A DNA stretch of 64,000 nt from G963665495 sp963667575 (lineage in GTDB: Bacteria; Desulfobacterota; Desulfovibrionia; Desulfovibrionales; Desulfovibrionaceae), in assembly GCA_963667575.2 (NCBI GenBank), contig CAXXHY010000045.1, positions 1 through 64,000 of the forward strand, written 5' to 3'. Under the pieces are notes generated by a model. It did not search any database and was not told the DNA's origin. It saw nothing but the letters and a program-made list of their open reading frames with translations. A program made the translations under genes and the position numbers. Each line of letters begins with the position of its first letter. Position 1 is the stretch's first letter. Below, one piece after another: positions 1-7,993 of the stretch.

Positions 1-94
1 GGGCACAGAAACATATCGGCAATTGCTCATGGGAGCTTAAGCCGAAAGCGCAGTCTTATTCAAATGGGGACGAAATGCGGGGTTGTCAACTCTT

Positions 95-721
95 TCAGGA
101 GGTTTTTCCCAGAAGAAAAATACCGTAGGTGGCGCGGACGTTGGGAAGAAGCTGCACCACATGGCCTTCGGTTTCCTGATAGTAGGTGTCGATGGGAACG
201 TGCTTCTGGATGGAAAAGCCCTTGTGGCGGCAGAAATCGCGGAAATCCTTGAGCGTGATGCAGCGGATATTGGGCGAGTCGTACCATTCGTAGGGCAGTT
301 CGCGGGTCATGGGAGCGTGCCCGGTGAGCAAAAGCTGCCTGCGGATGCGCCAGTGCCCGAAGTTGGGAAAGCTGACAATGCCGTGTTTGCCTGTACGCAG
401 CATTTCGTTGATGAGCTGCTCCGGATGGTAAACCTGCTGCAGTGTCTGACTGAGCACCACATAGTCAAAGGTGTTGTCCGGGTAGTCCTTGAGCTCGTCG
501 TTGATGTCGCCCTGCACCACGGAAAGCCCTTTGGCAATGCACTGGGCAACACGTTCCTCGTCCTGCTCGATGCCCATGCCGCGAACGTTTTTGATCTGTT
601 CCAGGTAATTGAGCAGATCCCCTTTGCCGCAGCCCAGGTCGATGATCCGGGAGCCGGGTTCGATCCAGGAGGCGATGACCTGCAGGTCGAAACGCATGGA
701 AGCGATGCTGTCCTTGTTCAC
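95..721 (-). CDS. metW: MetW, methionine biosynthesis methyltransferase-like protein
   Basis: This is a 208-residue class I SAM-methyltransferase-fold protein of the MetW family, which is found next to metX and is linked to methionine synthesis. The SAM-binding motif I, IIDLGCGKGDLL, lies near residues 24-35. A VVLSQTLQQV stretch and the conserved FPNFGHWRIRRQLL segment typical of MetW follow. The start is GTG at 721, inside a GTGA overlap with the metX stop codon, so the pair is translationally coupled. The molecular role of MetW is less settled than that of MetX; regulation or stabilisation of MetX has been proposed for the family. No gene is visible in the 94 bases beyond its stop. Confidence 0.93.
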   Translation of the reverse strand: MNKDSIASMRFDLQVIASWIEPGSRIIDLGCGKGDLLNYLEQIKNVRGMGIEQDEERVAQCIAKGLSVVQGDINDELKDYPDNTFDYVVLSQTLQQVYHPEQLINEMLRTGKHGIVSFPNFGHWRIRRQLLLTGHAPMTRELPYEWYDSPNIRCITLKDFRDFCRHKGFSIQKHVPIDTYYQETEGHVVQLLPNVRATYGIFLLGKTS

Positions 722-1922
722 AGGGTCCCCTTGCGGACGTGTTCAAGCGCGTGGGTCAGAAACGTTTCCACCAGTTCGAACAGGCGCTGGTTGCGCAGCA
801 GAAAAGCATCATGTCCGCAGTCCGCGGTGATCTCGCAGAAGCTGACCTCCCGTCCGTTGCGTTTGAGTGCCTGGACAATGGTTTTGGCCTGGTAGGTGGG
901 GTAGAGCCAGTCCGACGAAAAGAGACCACCAGAAATTTGGCCGTGGCCTTGGCAAAGGCTTCGGTCAGGGATCCGCCCCCGTGCTGTTCGGCCATGTCGA
1001 AATAATCCGCGGCCTTGGTGACGTACAAAAAGGAATTGGCGTCGAAACGCTCCACGAACTTGCGCCCCTGGTAACGCAGATAGCTTTCCACCTGAAAGTC
1101 CGGCACATCCTGGTCCATGTCAAAGGTGAAGGCATGCTTGTCCTGCAACCGTCGGCCGAATTTCTGGCGCATGGCCTCGTCCGAAAGGTAGGTCACATGG
1201 CCGATCATCCGTGCCACTGCAAGGCCCAGGCCGGGTGGTTCCGTGTCGTAATAGAATCCGTTGTTCCACTTGGGGTCGGCCATGATGGCCTGCCGGGCGA
1301 TTTCGTTGAAGGCGATATTCAGGGCCGAATGCCGCGGTGTGGTTGCCAGGGGAACAGCGGCCGCCAGCATTTCCGGGTAGCGTACGGACCATTCCAGCAC
1401 CTGCATGCCGCCCATGGATCCGCCCACCGCAGCCAGAAGACGCGGCACTCCGAGAAAGTCCACCAGAGCCTTTTGCGCGCGGACAATGTCGGCTATGGTC
1501 ACCACCGGGAAATACATGCCGTAGGGCTGTCCGGGGGTGGCGGGGTTTTCGGATCCGGGACCGGTGCTGCCGCTGCAGCCTCCCAGAACATTGGAGCAGA
1601 TGACGTAATAGCGGTCCGTGTCGATGGGGCGTCCGGGCCCGACCATGATGTCCCACCAGCCCGGTTTGCTGTCCTCAGGCGAATAATATCCGGCCACATG
1701 GGAATCCCCGGTGAGCGCGTGCAGTATCAGCACGGCATTGTCCTTTTCGGGACTCAGCTCGCCGTAGGTCTCGTAGGCGATGGTCACAGGTCCGAGGGCG
1801 GCCTTGCTTTCCAGAATCATGACTCCGGGGCTGTTTTCAAGATCGCCTTGAAACTGGAAGTATTTTTTTTCGACCTGCCCGACGCTCGGACGTGCGGGGT
1901 CATGTTCGATATATTCGCTCAT
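718..1922 (-). CDS. metX: Homoserine O-acetyltransferase MetX (frameshifted in this sequence)
   Basis: MetX acylates homoserine in the first committed step of methionine synthesis. It is an alpha/beta hydrolase-fold enzyme. Family blocks are the N-terminal YETYGELSPEKDNAVLI region, the NVLGGCSGSTGPGS block and the nucleophile elbow GGSMGGMQ. The frame then breaks. A run of four A (918-921 on the plus strand) needs one more base to continue as SSDWLYPTYQAKTIVQAL, then CGHDAFLL, and to stop at 718. The lost part carries the catalytic Asp (SDWLYP) and His (GHDAF), so a real frameshift would abolish activity. With one base restored the protein is about 401 residues, normal for MetX. The intact downstream frame and the GTGA overlap with metW suggest a sequence error. 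Confidence 0.9.
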
Positions 1923-2131
1923 AGGCGTACAAAATACCCGAGCTTGAAAAGGGAATCAAGCCGGGTAAACAAGCTGGTTCGTCCATAAGGCAGCAGGAGC
2001 GGACCGTCTGCGGCTTGCGCTCCGGCAGGGCTGCCATTTTTTTTTGCCTTTCATTGGAAATGAGTATACCAGAAAATAATCACGGATAGCCCACCGGGTT
2101 GTTCGGGATTCAATTCAATCAGGTGAAATAA

Positions 2132-2776
2132 ATGAACTTACACGCGATTTACTGCCACAGACCGGCTGGGATGGGGGATCCTTCCGCGGTCTGGCGCGAG
2201 CAGATATACGCTGTCTGGCGGCACGTCTACAGCAAGGCCTATGAGGAACAGGGCAACCTGGATTCTTTTTATTCCGACCCGTTTCTGCGGTACGATATGA
2301 CCCTGGGAATCTGGGAAGGCGATTCGGTGGTCGGTTCGAGTTCGTATTCTTTTTTCGATCTGTCCCTGAAATCCATGCAGGATCACAGCTACACGCGCAA
2401 TCTGCTGGGAGAGAAGGGCCTCGCAATGCTCCGGCAGCGGGGGCTCGACCGGATCATGACCTTCGAATCATTCTTCATTACACCGGAATACCGCGGACAC
2501 AAGGCCTGGCTGGCCGATCTGATCACCTATCTGGGACTGGAGTTCTACCATGGGGAACAGGCGCGGCAGGATTTGCAGGGGGCGGTGACCGTGGCCAGAA
2601 TGTCCAAGAACATGCACGAGGTGGCCAAGGATTCGGGCTTCGAACTGGTCTGCGATGATTTGTTCTACAATGGCGAGAGTGCGGCCTTGCTGGTCTATAC
2701 GCGCCAGGAACAGCTTCCGCCGGCTACGCAGGAATGCCGGGCATTGCTGGCGGATCTCAAGGTGACGCGGATTTAG
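2132..2776 (+). CDS. GNAT-like acyltransferase, function unknown
   Basis: This is a 214-residue soluble protein with features of the GNAT N-acyltransferase fold. A central strand (MTFESFFITPEYRGH, about residues 108-122) resembles the acetyl-CoA-binding motif A, with an R-G-H turn. The C-terminal half (VTVARMSKNMHEVAKDSGFEL) looks like the helix-strand end of the fold. No substrate can be assigned. The ATG follows AGGTGAAATA, a fair ribosome binding site. The gene stands alone between the divergent metX operon and the convergent folD, and is followed by a hairpin terminator. The GNAT assignment rests on motif resemblance only. Confidence 0.7.
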   Translation: MNLHAIYCHRPAGMGDPSAVWREQIYAVWRHVYSKAYEEQGNLDSFYSDPFLRYDMTLGIWEGDSVVGSSSYSFFDLSLKSMQDHSYTRNLLGEKGLAMLRQRGLDRIMTFESFFITPEYRGHKAWLADLITYLGLEFYHGEQARQDLQGAVTVARMSKNMHEVAKDSGFELVCDDLFYNGESAALLVYTRQEQLPPATQECRALLADLKVTRI

Positions 2777-2850
2777 CGATGTGTTGTCTTGGCCGTAACG
2801 GGGCGTTTCAGCCCGCTTGATTTTTTACCCGTCAAAAGTTTTGGGAGATT

Positions 2851-2880
2851 CCAAAGAACCCTTTCAGAAAAGGGTTCCTT
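2851..2880. terminator. Bidirectional hairpin terminator, repeated element
   Basis: An AAAGAACCCTTT / AAAGGGTTCCTT stem-loop lies between the convergent GNAT-like gene and folD. A GGCCGCCGGAGGCAG tail follows. A near-copy lies at 30011-30036, also between convergent genes. Confidence 0.75.
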
Positions 2881-2920
2881 GGCCGCCGGAGGCAGTATCC
2901 CTCCAAAAATTTAGCATGCT

Positions 2921-3793
2921 CTAGCAGGCGCAGCTGGGCTGGCGTCTGCGTCTGTAGCATTCCACCGTGTTCAGGAGCAGCTGGGCGATGGTCATGGGGC
3001 CCACGCCGCCGGGAACGGGCGTAATGGCTTTGACCTTGTCCTTGACTCCTTCGAAATCGCAGTCGCCGCACAGGCCGTTTTCGGTTCTGTTGATACCCAC
3101 GTCCACCACCACGGCGCCTTCCTTGACCATGTCGGCCGTGATGAACTTGGGCCGTCCGATGGCCAGGAACAGAAAGTCCGCGCTGCGGCATTCCGCGGCC
3201 AGGTCAGGCGTACGGGAGTTGCACCAGGTTACCGTGGCGTTGCCCATGGGGCCGGAGCCAGCCAGAAGCAGGGTCAGGGGTTTGCCCACGATGTTGCTGC
3301 GACCGACCACCACGGCCTTTTTGCCCGAGGGGCTGAGGTCGTAGCGCCGCAGCAGTTCGATGACGCCTGCCGGGGTGCAGGGAAGCGTACCGGGCAGTCC
3401 CAGGGTCAGCCGTCCCATGCTTACCGGGTGGAACCCGTCCACGTCCTTGTCCGGGCGGATGCAGGCCAGGCAGGTCTGGCTGTCCAGCTGGTTGGGCAGA
3501 GGCAGCTGCAGCAGAATGCCGTCGACATCGGAATCATTGTTCAGGTCGGCGATGAGCTGGTCCAGATCCGCGCCCGTGACAGAGGCGGGCAAACGGTGGG
3601 CGCGCGAACGGAATCCAACTTCTGCGCAGGCGCGTTCCTTGTTGCGTACGTAGACCTGCGATGCCGGATCTTCGCCCACCAGAATCACATCCAGTCCGGG
3701 CGCGCGGCCGTAGCGTTCGATGAGTTTGGGTACTTCGTTGGCGATTTCGCTGCGAATGGCCGCTGCCGTTGCTTTCCCGTCTAAAAGAATCAT
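2921..3793 (-). CDS. folD: Bifunctional methylenetetrahydrofolate dehydrogenase/cyclohydrolase FolD
   Basis: FolD interconverts 5,10-methylene-THF, methenyl-THF and 10-formyl-THF in the cytosol. The 290-residue length is normal. Diagnostic motifs are VGEDPASQVYVRNKERAC with the catalytic Lys (about residues 38-56), GILLQLPLP (about 91-99), PCTPAGVIELL, the nucleotide-binding VVVGRSNIVGKPLTLLL, and the C-terminal TPVPGGVGPMTIAQLL. The longer open frame to 4003 runs into enolase, so I chose the ATG at 3793, which begins the canonical MILLDGKATA. It follows eno on the same strand with a terminator between, so it may be partly independent. It cooperates with MetF at 29 kb in one-carbon metabolism. 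Confidence 0.96.
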   Translation of the reverse strand: MILLDGKATAAAIRSEIANEVPKLIERYGRAPGLDVILVGEDPASQVYVRNKERACAEVGFRSRAHRLPASVTGADLDQLIADLNNDSDVDGILLQLPLPNQLDSQTCLACIRPDKDVDGFHPVSMGRLTLGLPGTLPCTPAGVIELLRRYDLSPSGKKAVVVGRSNIVGKPLTLLLAGSGPMGNATVTWCNSRTPDLAAECRSADFLFLAIGRPKFITADMVKEGAVVVDVGINRTENGLCGDCDFEGVKDKVKAITPVPGGVGPMTIAQLLLNTVECYRRRRQPSCAC

Positions 3794-3815
3794 GCGTTGT
3801 CCCGTGAAAATTTGC

Positions 3816-3847
3816 AAAAAGCGGCGGGCCGTATGCCGACCCGCCGC
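3816..3847 (-). terminator. Rho-independent terminator after eno
   Basis: On the minus strand an 8-bp GCGGCGGG/CCCGCCGC stem with a loop of about 11 nt is followed by TTTTTG. It sits directly after the eno stop and before the folD start, so folD probably depends on read-through or its own promoter. Confidence 0.75.
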
Positions 3848-3858
3848 CTTGTATGGAT

Positions 3859-5152
3859 TTATTCTTCGTCTTCGAAGTAGGCAGCCAGGGTGGGGCCGAA
3901 GTATTCGCCCTCTTCCTCGAGGTCTTCTTCGATCCGCAGCAACTGGTTGTACTTGGCCAGGCGGTCGCTGCGCGACAGCGAGCCGGTTTTGATCTGGCCG
4001 CAATTCTTGCCCACGGCCAGGTCGGCGATGAAGGAGTCTTCGGTTTCACCGCTGCGGTGGGATACCACGGTGGTGTAGCCGGATTCCTTGGCGCGCTCGA
4101 TGGTGTCCATGGTCTCGGTCAGGGTTCCGATCTGGTTCAGCTTGATCAGGATGGAGTTGGCGACGCCTTCAACGATGCCGCGTTCCAGCAGTTCGGGGTT
4201 GGTGACGAAAATGTCGTCGCCCACCAGCTGGATGCTGTCGCCGAGTTCGTCGGGTGAGCACCTTCCAGCCGTCCCAATCGTCTTCGGCCAGGCCGTCTTC
4301 GATGGATACCAGCGGGAACTTGGCGGTGAAGTCTTCCAGGTACTTGACCATGTCTTCGGAGCTCAGGGTCTTGTTTTCGCCGGAGATGACGTACTTGCCG
4401 TCCTTGCAGAATTCGGAAGCGGCGGCGTCGATGCCCAGGAAGATGTCCTTTCCGGGAATGTAGCCGGCTTCGCTGATGGCTTTCATGATGTATTCGAAGG
4501 CCATGTCATGGCTTTCGAGGTTGGGGGCGAATCCGCCCTCGTCGCCTACGGAGGTTACGTGGCCGTCCTTGGCGAGAATGGTTTTCAGAGTATGGAAGGT
4601 TTCGGCACCCATGCGCAGGGCTTCATCAAATGTTTCGGCAGACAGGGGCAAGATCATGAATTCCTGGAAATCCAGGTTGTTCGGCGCATGAGCTCCACCA
4701 TTGATGATGTTCATCATCGGTGCAGGCAAAATTTTGGCGTTTACACCGCCAAGATATTGGTACAGGGGCAGACCAATAGTCTGGGCAGCGGCGCGGGCGG
4801 TGGCAAGAGAAACACCCAGCATGGCGTTGGCGCCAAGACGGGATTTGTTTTCCGTTCCGTCCAGCTCGATGAGCAGATTGTCCAGGGCGACTTGGCGCAG
4901 TGCGTTCATTCCGATGATGGCTTCGGCGATTTCACCCTGGATATTCTCCACGGCGGTCAGTACGCCTTTGCCGTTGTAACGATTCTTGTCGCCGTCGCGG
5001 AGCTCCAGCGCCTCGTTGGTTCCGGTGGACGCACCGGAGGGCACGGCGGCCCGTCCGACGATACCGGATTCCAGCATTACTTCGCATTCCACCGTGGGGT
5101 TACCACGGGAATCCAGGATCTCTCTCGCCCATACGGATACTATGGTACTCAT
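3859..5152 (-). CDS. eno: Enolase (single-base frameshift in this sequence)
   Basis: Enolase converts 2-phosphoglycerate to phosphoenolpyruvate in glycolysis and gluconeogenesis. The N-terminal part starts MSTIVSVWAREILDSRGNPT and includes SGASTGTNEALELRDG, the GDEGGFAPN region and VSIEDGLAEDDWDGW. At 4252-4254 a run of three G (plus strand) has one base too many. Removing it gives LTDELGDSIQLVGDDIFVTNPELLERGI, and the second half continues with the catalytic Lys region (ANSILIKLNQIGTLTET) and SHRSGETEDSFIADLAVG to the stop. The corrected length of 430 residues is normal. The ATG at 5152 has AAGGAG nine bases upstream. Enolase is normally indispensable and this is the only copy in view, so an assembly error is the likely reason. 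Confidence 0.93.
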
Positions 5153-5304
5153 GTAATTCTCCTTAGTTGTTCGCGAATTCGGGAGCGGGTCCCGAAAATT
5201 CAGCGTATGTTGCGGCCGTTCCGGAACATACGCGTTCAAAACGCAGGTTCACGGAAATAACCGGCGGCCGAAAGCCGCTGACAGGGGCCTGAGACGGTCC
5301 TACG

Positions 5305-6105
5305 TTATGAACACGTCTCTCTATATAAAAGAATCAGGCCCAGAAGCAACAGTTCCGGACAAATTTCATTAAAGCAATTTGCGACATTACCGATTTTTTC
5401 AGCGAATCCTCCATTTGCTACTACAAAAAAGCTCTTGTCCGTCACGGAGTTGGTGATCAAAGTCTCATGCAACCGGGCGCACAGGCCTTCGCACATGGCG
5501 GCGAATCCGAAGATCAACCCCTGGTTCAGGCTCTGGTGCGTGCTGCGCCCCACATGCAGTTCGACGGATTCGATATCCAGACGGATCTGCGGCAGCTTTG
5601 CGGTATGGGCAAACAGTCCGTATGCCGAGGAAAGCACACCCGGACAGATCAGACCGCCCAGGTAGGCGTCGCCTTGCACACAATCAAATGTGGTGGCCGT
5701 ACCGAAGTCCACGCAAACAAGCGTATGCGCATCAAAAGTCCGCCGTGCGGCATAGGCCGTGAGCAGACGATCCGCACCAACTTCCGCGGGACGTTGGTAA
5801 CGGTTTTCGAGCGGTACGACAAGGTCTTTGGATACGGCAATGATGGGCAGGCCGATATATTCCTGGCAGGCGCTGCTCAAAATCCTGTCCACGACCGGGG
5901 AGACCGAACAGACCAGGCAGGCTTCGATTTCGCTCACATCCACCTGGGCATGCGCGCAGAGACCGGCCAGGGCCAGGCCCAGCGAATCCACGGTTGCCTT
6001 GGGGTCGGTGGGCAGGGAAAAAGTTTTTTCCAGTTTGTCGCCTTTGGTGATGCCCACCTTGAGCGAGGTGTTTCCCACATCGAACAACAATAATCTGTCG
6101 CGCAT
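5305..6105 (-). CDS. coaX: Type III pantothenate kinase CoaX
   Basis: CoaX phosphorylates pantothenate, the first step of coenzyme A synthesis. Type III enzymes belong to the ASKHA fold. The 266-residue protein shows the phosphate-1 motif LLFDVGNTSLKVG at residues 6-18, the pantothenate-site block PAEVGADRLLTAYAA, the catalytic-loop motif VCVDFGTATTFD and a Gly-rich C-terminal VANGGFAEKI. The ATG is preceded by GGAGAC at good spacing. Enolase follows on the same strand after 152 bases that contain a TTCGGGA/TCCCGAA hairpin (about 5179-5197). Confidence 0.95.
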   Translation of the reverse strand: MRDRLLLFDVGNTSLKVGITKGDKLEKTFSLPTDPKATVDSLGLALAGLCAHAQVDVSEIEACLVCSVSPVVDRILSSACQEYIGLPIIAVSKDLVVPLENRYQRPAEVGADRLLTAYAARRTFDAHTLVCVDFGTATTFDCVQGDAYLGGLICPGVLSSAYGLFAHTAKLPQIRLDIESVELHVGRSTHQSLNQGLIFGFAAMCEGLCARLHETLITNSVTDKSFFVVANGGFAEKIGNVANCFNEICPELLLLGLILLYRETCS

Positions 6106-6255
6106 TTTTTGTCTCCGGACCGGAAGGGCTGTACTGCTGCCGGTATTGTACCCTAAGTTTCTGCTGCGTCAAAAAAAGATTCGGGAACACGGAAATGTTT
6201 TTTCGTGCTCACTGGTCATAGCAGGAATATGAGTGTTCTTGGCCGTTTGATAAAA

Positions 6256-7164
6256 TCAGGCCACCTCCCGCACTTTGCGGGCGGTGATCAGCATTTTTGT
6301 CATGGGATTGAGGTGCACCTGAAAGCGTCCGATCTTGGTCGCATGGACAAACGTATCGAATGCGCCGCCCACCAGCGGAAAAGACAGCTTCATGCGGTGC
6401 GCCAGCATATCCAGGCAGAATGTGTGACCGTGAAAGCGGATTTCCAGAACCTCGAATCCGTGACGCTGCAAAAGCGTACGAGCTGCGGCACGGGTAAAGA
6501 AGTACAGGTGTTCGCGGACACGGCGAAAGTCTTCCACACGGGTTCCCAGAATTCGGGAAACCAGGCTGCCGCAGTCCATGGTGGACAGCAGCAGAATGCC
6601 CTGGTCGTGCAGCAGGCGGTTGGCCTTTTCAATGGCCGCGAACGGATCGAGCAGATGTTCGATGACGTCGAACATGGTGATCACATGAAACGGCTCGTCC
6701 TGAAATTCGATGAAGTCTCCGCAATAAGTGGGAAAAACGTATTTGCGCCGCAGTTGTTCCAGGGCGGCTCCGTTGAACTCCACGCCGCTGACCCGGAACC
6801 CCTCGTCATGGGCCACATCCAGAAAGTAGCCCAGGCCGCAACCCACATCCAGCAGACGGGGGTCCTTAACATCCTGGGAAATCAAGGCATGCGTACGTTC
6901 GGCAATGGGCACGTAGGAGGACTGCTTGTTGAAGCGTTCGGCCGCATAATCGGTATAGCCGTAGATGTACTGCGTATTGCCTTCCAGAAAGTGGGGATTG
7001 TTGAAATAATTGTCGTCATAGACGGAATGCAATTCGTCGATGCTGGGCTGCGGGGTGAGCCACATCATCTCGCAGGATCTGCACTGCATAATCTTATGCT
7101 CATCTATCTGGTATTTTTTGCCAAATTTAGTTCCGCCGCAGAGCGGACAGGCTGTAAACGACAT
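6256..7164 (-). CDS. Class I SAM-dependent methyltransferase with N-terminal zinc ribbon
   Basis: This is a 302-residue protein. The first 30 residues carry CPLCGG and CRSC, a likely zinc-binding ribbon. The rest is a Rossmann methyltransferase with motif I LLDVGCGLGYFLDVA and the post-I acidic loop VSGVEFNG. VITMFDVIEHLLDP (motif II) and LLHDQGILLLSTMD (motif III) follow. Zinc-ribbon methyltransferases of this layout are common in O-antigen and surface-glycan clusters, where they methylate sugars. It is the last gene of a minus-strand set with another methyltransferase and two polytopic membrane proteins, which supports a role in a cell-surface glycan. The acceptor is unknown. GAGGAAC precedes the ATG. 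Confidence 0.82.
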   Translation of the reverse strand: MSFTACPLCGGTKFGKKYQIDEHKIMQCRSCEMMWLTPQPSIDELHSVYDDNYFNNPHFLEGNTQYIYGYTDYAAERFNKQSSYVPIAERTHALISQDVKDPRLLDVGCGLGYFLDVAHDEGFRVSGVEFNGAALEQLRRKYVFPTYCGDFIEFQDEPFHVITMFDVIEHLLDPFAAIEKANRLLHDQGILLLSTMDCGSLVSRILGTRVEDFRRVREHLYFFTRAAARTLLQRHGFEVLEIRFHGHTFCLDMLAHRMKLSFPLVGGAFDTFVHATKIGRFQVHLNPMTKMLITARKVREVA

Positions 7165-7191
7165 GGATACGTTCCTCCGTGCCCGGCAATC

Positions 7192-7953
7192 TCACGATTT
7201 TTTGAAAACCGCAAGCAGGGAAAGGCCCACCGGTACGGGAATGACGGACTCCAGCTTGCGCAGCAGCGGAGTCAGCGTGTTGAAGAGTCTGGTCTGCGCG
7301 CCGGGCAGGTTCTGTTTCTGGCGCATCTTTCCGTTCAGCCACCAGCCGAATGTTCCCAGCAGATTGAAATATTGTGCTTTTTCGAGTTCTAAGCCGCTGC
7401 TCTTTTCGAGACGCCAGAGCGTGCCCCTGTCGTAACGCCTGTAGTGGTCGTAGGCCTGGTCCAGCCGGTTGAAGAGGCCTTCCAGGGCGGGCAAAATCAT
7501 GACCAGGCGGCCGCCGGGAGCCAGACAATCCTTCATGGCCCGTACGGCGTTGGTGTCGTCGGCGGTGTGCTCCAGCACGTTGAGGGCAAGAATCGTATCC
7601 ACCCCGTCGCTGCTGAAGGTCTTGCGGTGCGCCTGGGTGATCTTGTTCAGGTCCAGCAGGCTGCTCTGGATTTCAGGACGGTCCGCAAAGCGTTTTTCCA
7701 GGTATTCCACGAAAACTGGGTCGAAATCCGTGGCCCAGATTTTTTCCCGGCTGCCGAGTTGTTCGGTGTAGTTGCCGATGCCGGCGCCGATTTCCAGCAC
7801 ACGCTGCCCCACGTAGGGCTCGATGACCGCATAGAGCCATTCGCGGTAGTGCACAGCTTCCTGCAGAACCATCAGATCCTTTTGAATGGAGGCATTGTGC
7901 GCGGACTGGGTGGCGTAGAAATTTTTGAGTTCTTCCTTCTGGAGCTGCTGCAT
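7192..7953 (-). CDS. Class I SAM-dependent methyltransferase
   Basis: This is a 253-residue methyltransferase of the UbiE/COQ5-like superfamily. Motif I is VLEIGAGIGNYTEQL (about residues 51-65), the acidic residue lies in ATDFDP, motif II is ILALNVLEHTADD and motif III is LAPGGRLVMILPALEGLFNRLD. The C-terminal LLGTFGWWLNGKMR and SVIPVPVGLSLLAVFKK resemble proteins annotated as glycan-cluster methyltransferases. It lies 27 bases before the zinc-ribbon methyltransferase and 40 bases after the 747-residue membrane protein, so one transcript is likely. The substrate cannot be told from sequence. Confidence 0.82.
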   Translation of the reverse strand: MQQLQKEELKNFYATQSAHNASIQKDLMVLQEAVHYREWLYAVIEPYVGQRVLEIGAGIGNYTEQLGSREKIWATDFDPVFVEYLEKRFADRPEIQSSLLDLNKITQAHRKTFSSDGVDTILALNVLEHTADDTNAVRAMKDCLAPGGRLVMILPALEGLFNRLDQAYDHYRRYDRGTLWRLEKSSGLELEKAQYFNLLGTFGWWLNGKMRQKQNLPGAQTRLFNTLTPLLRKLESVIPVPVGLSLLAVFKKS

Positions 7954-7993
7954 ACGGGTCTTGCCTGTCGGGTAAAATGGTTGTCGGTAACCG

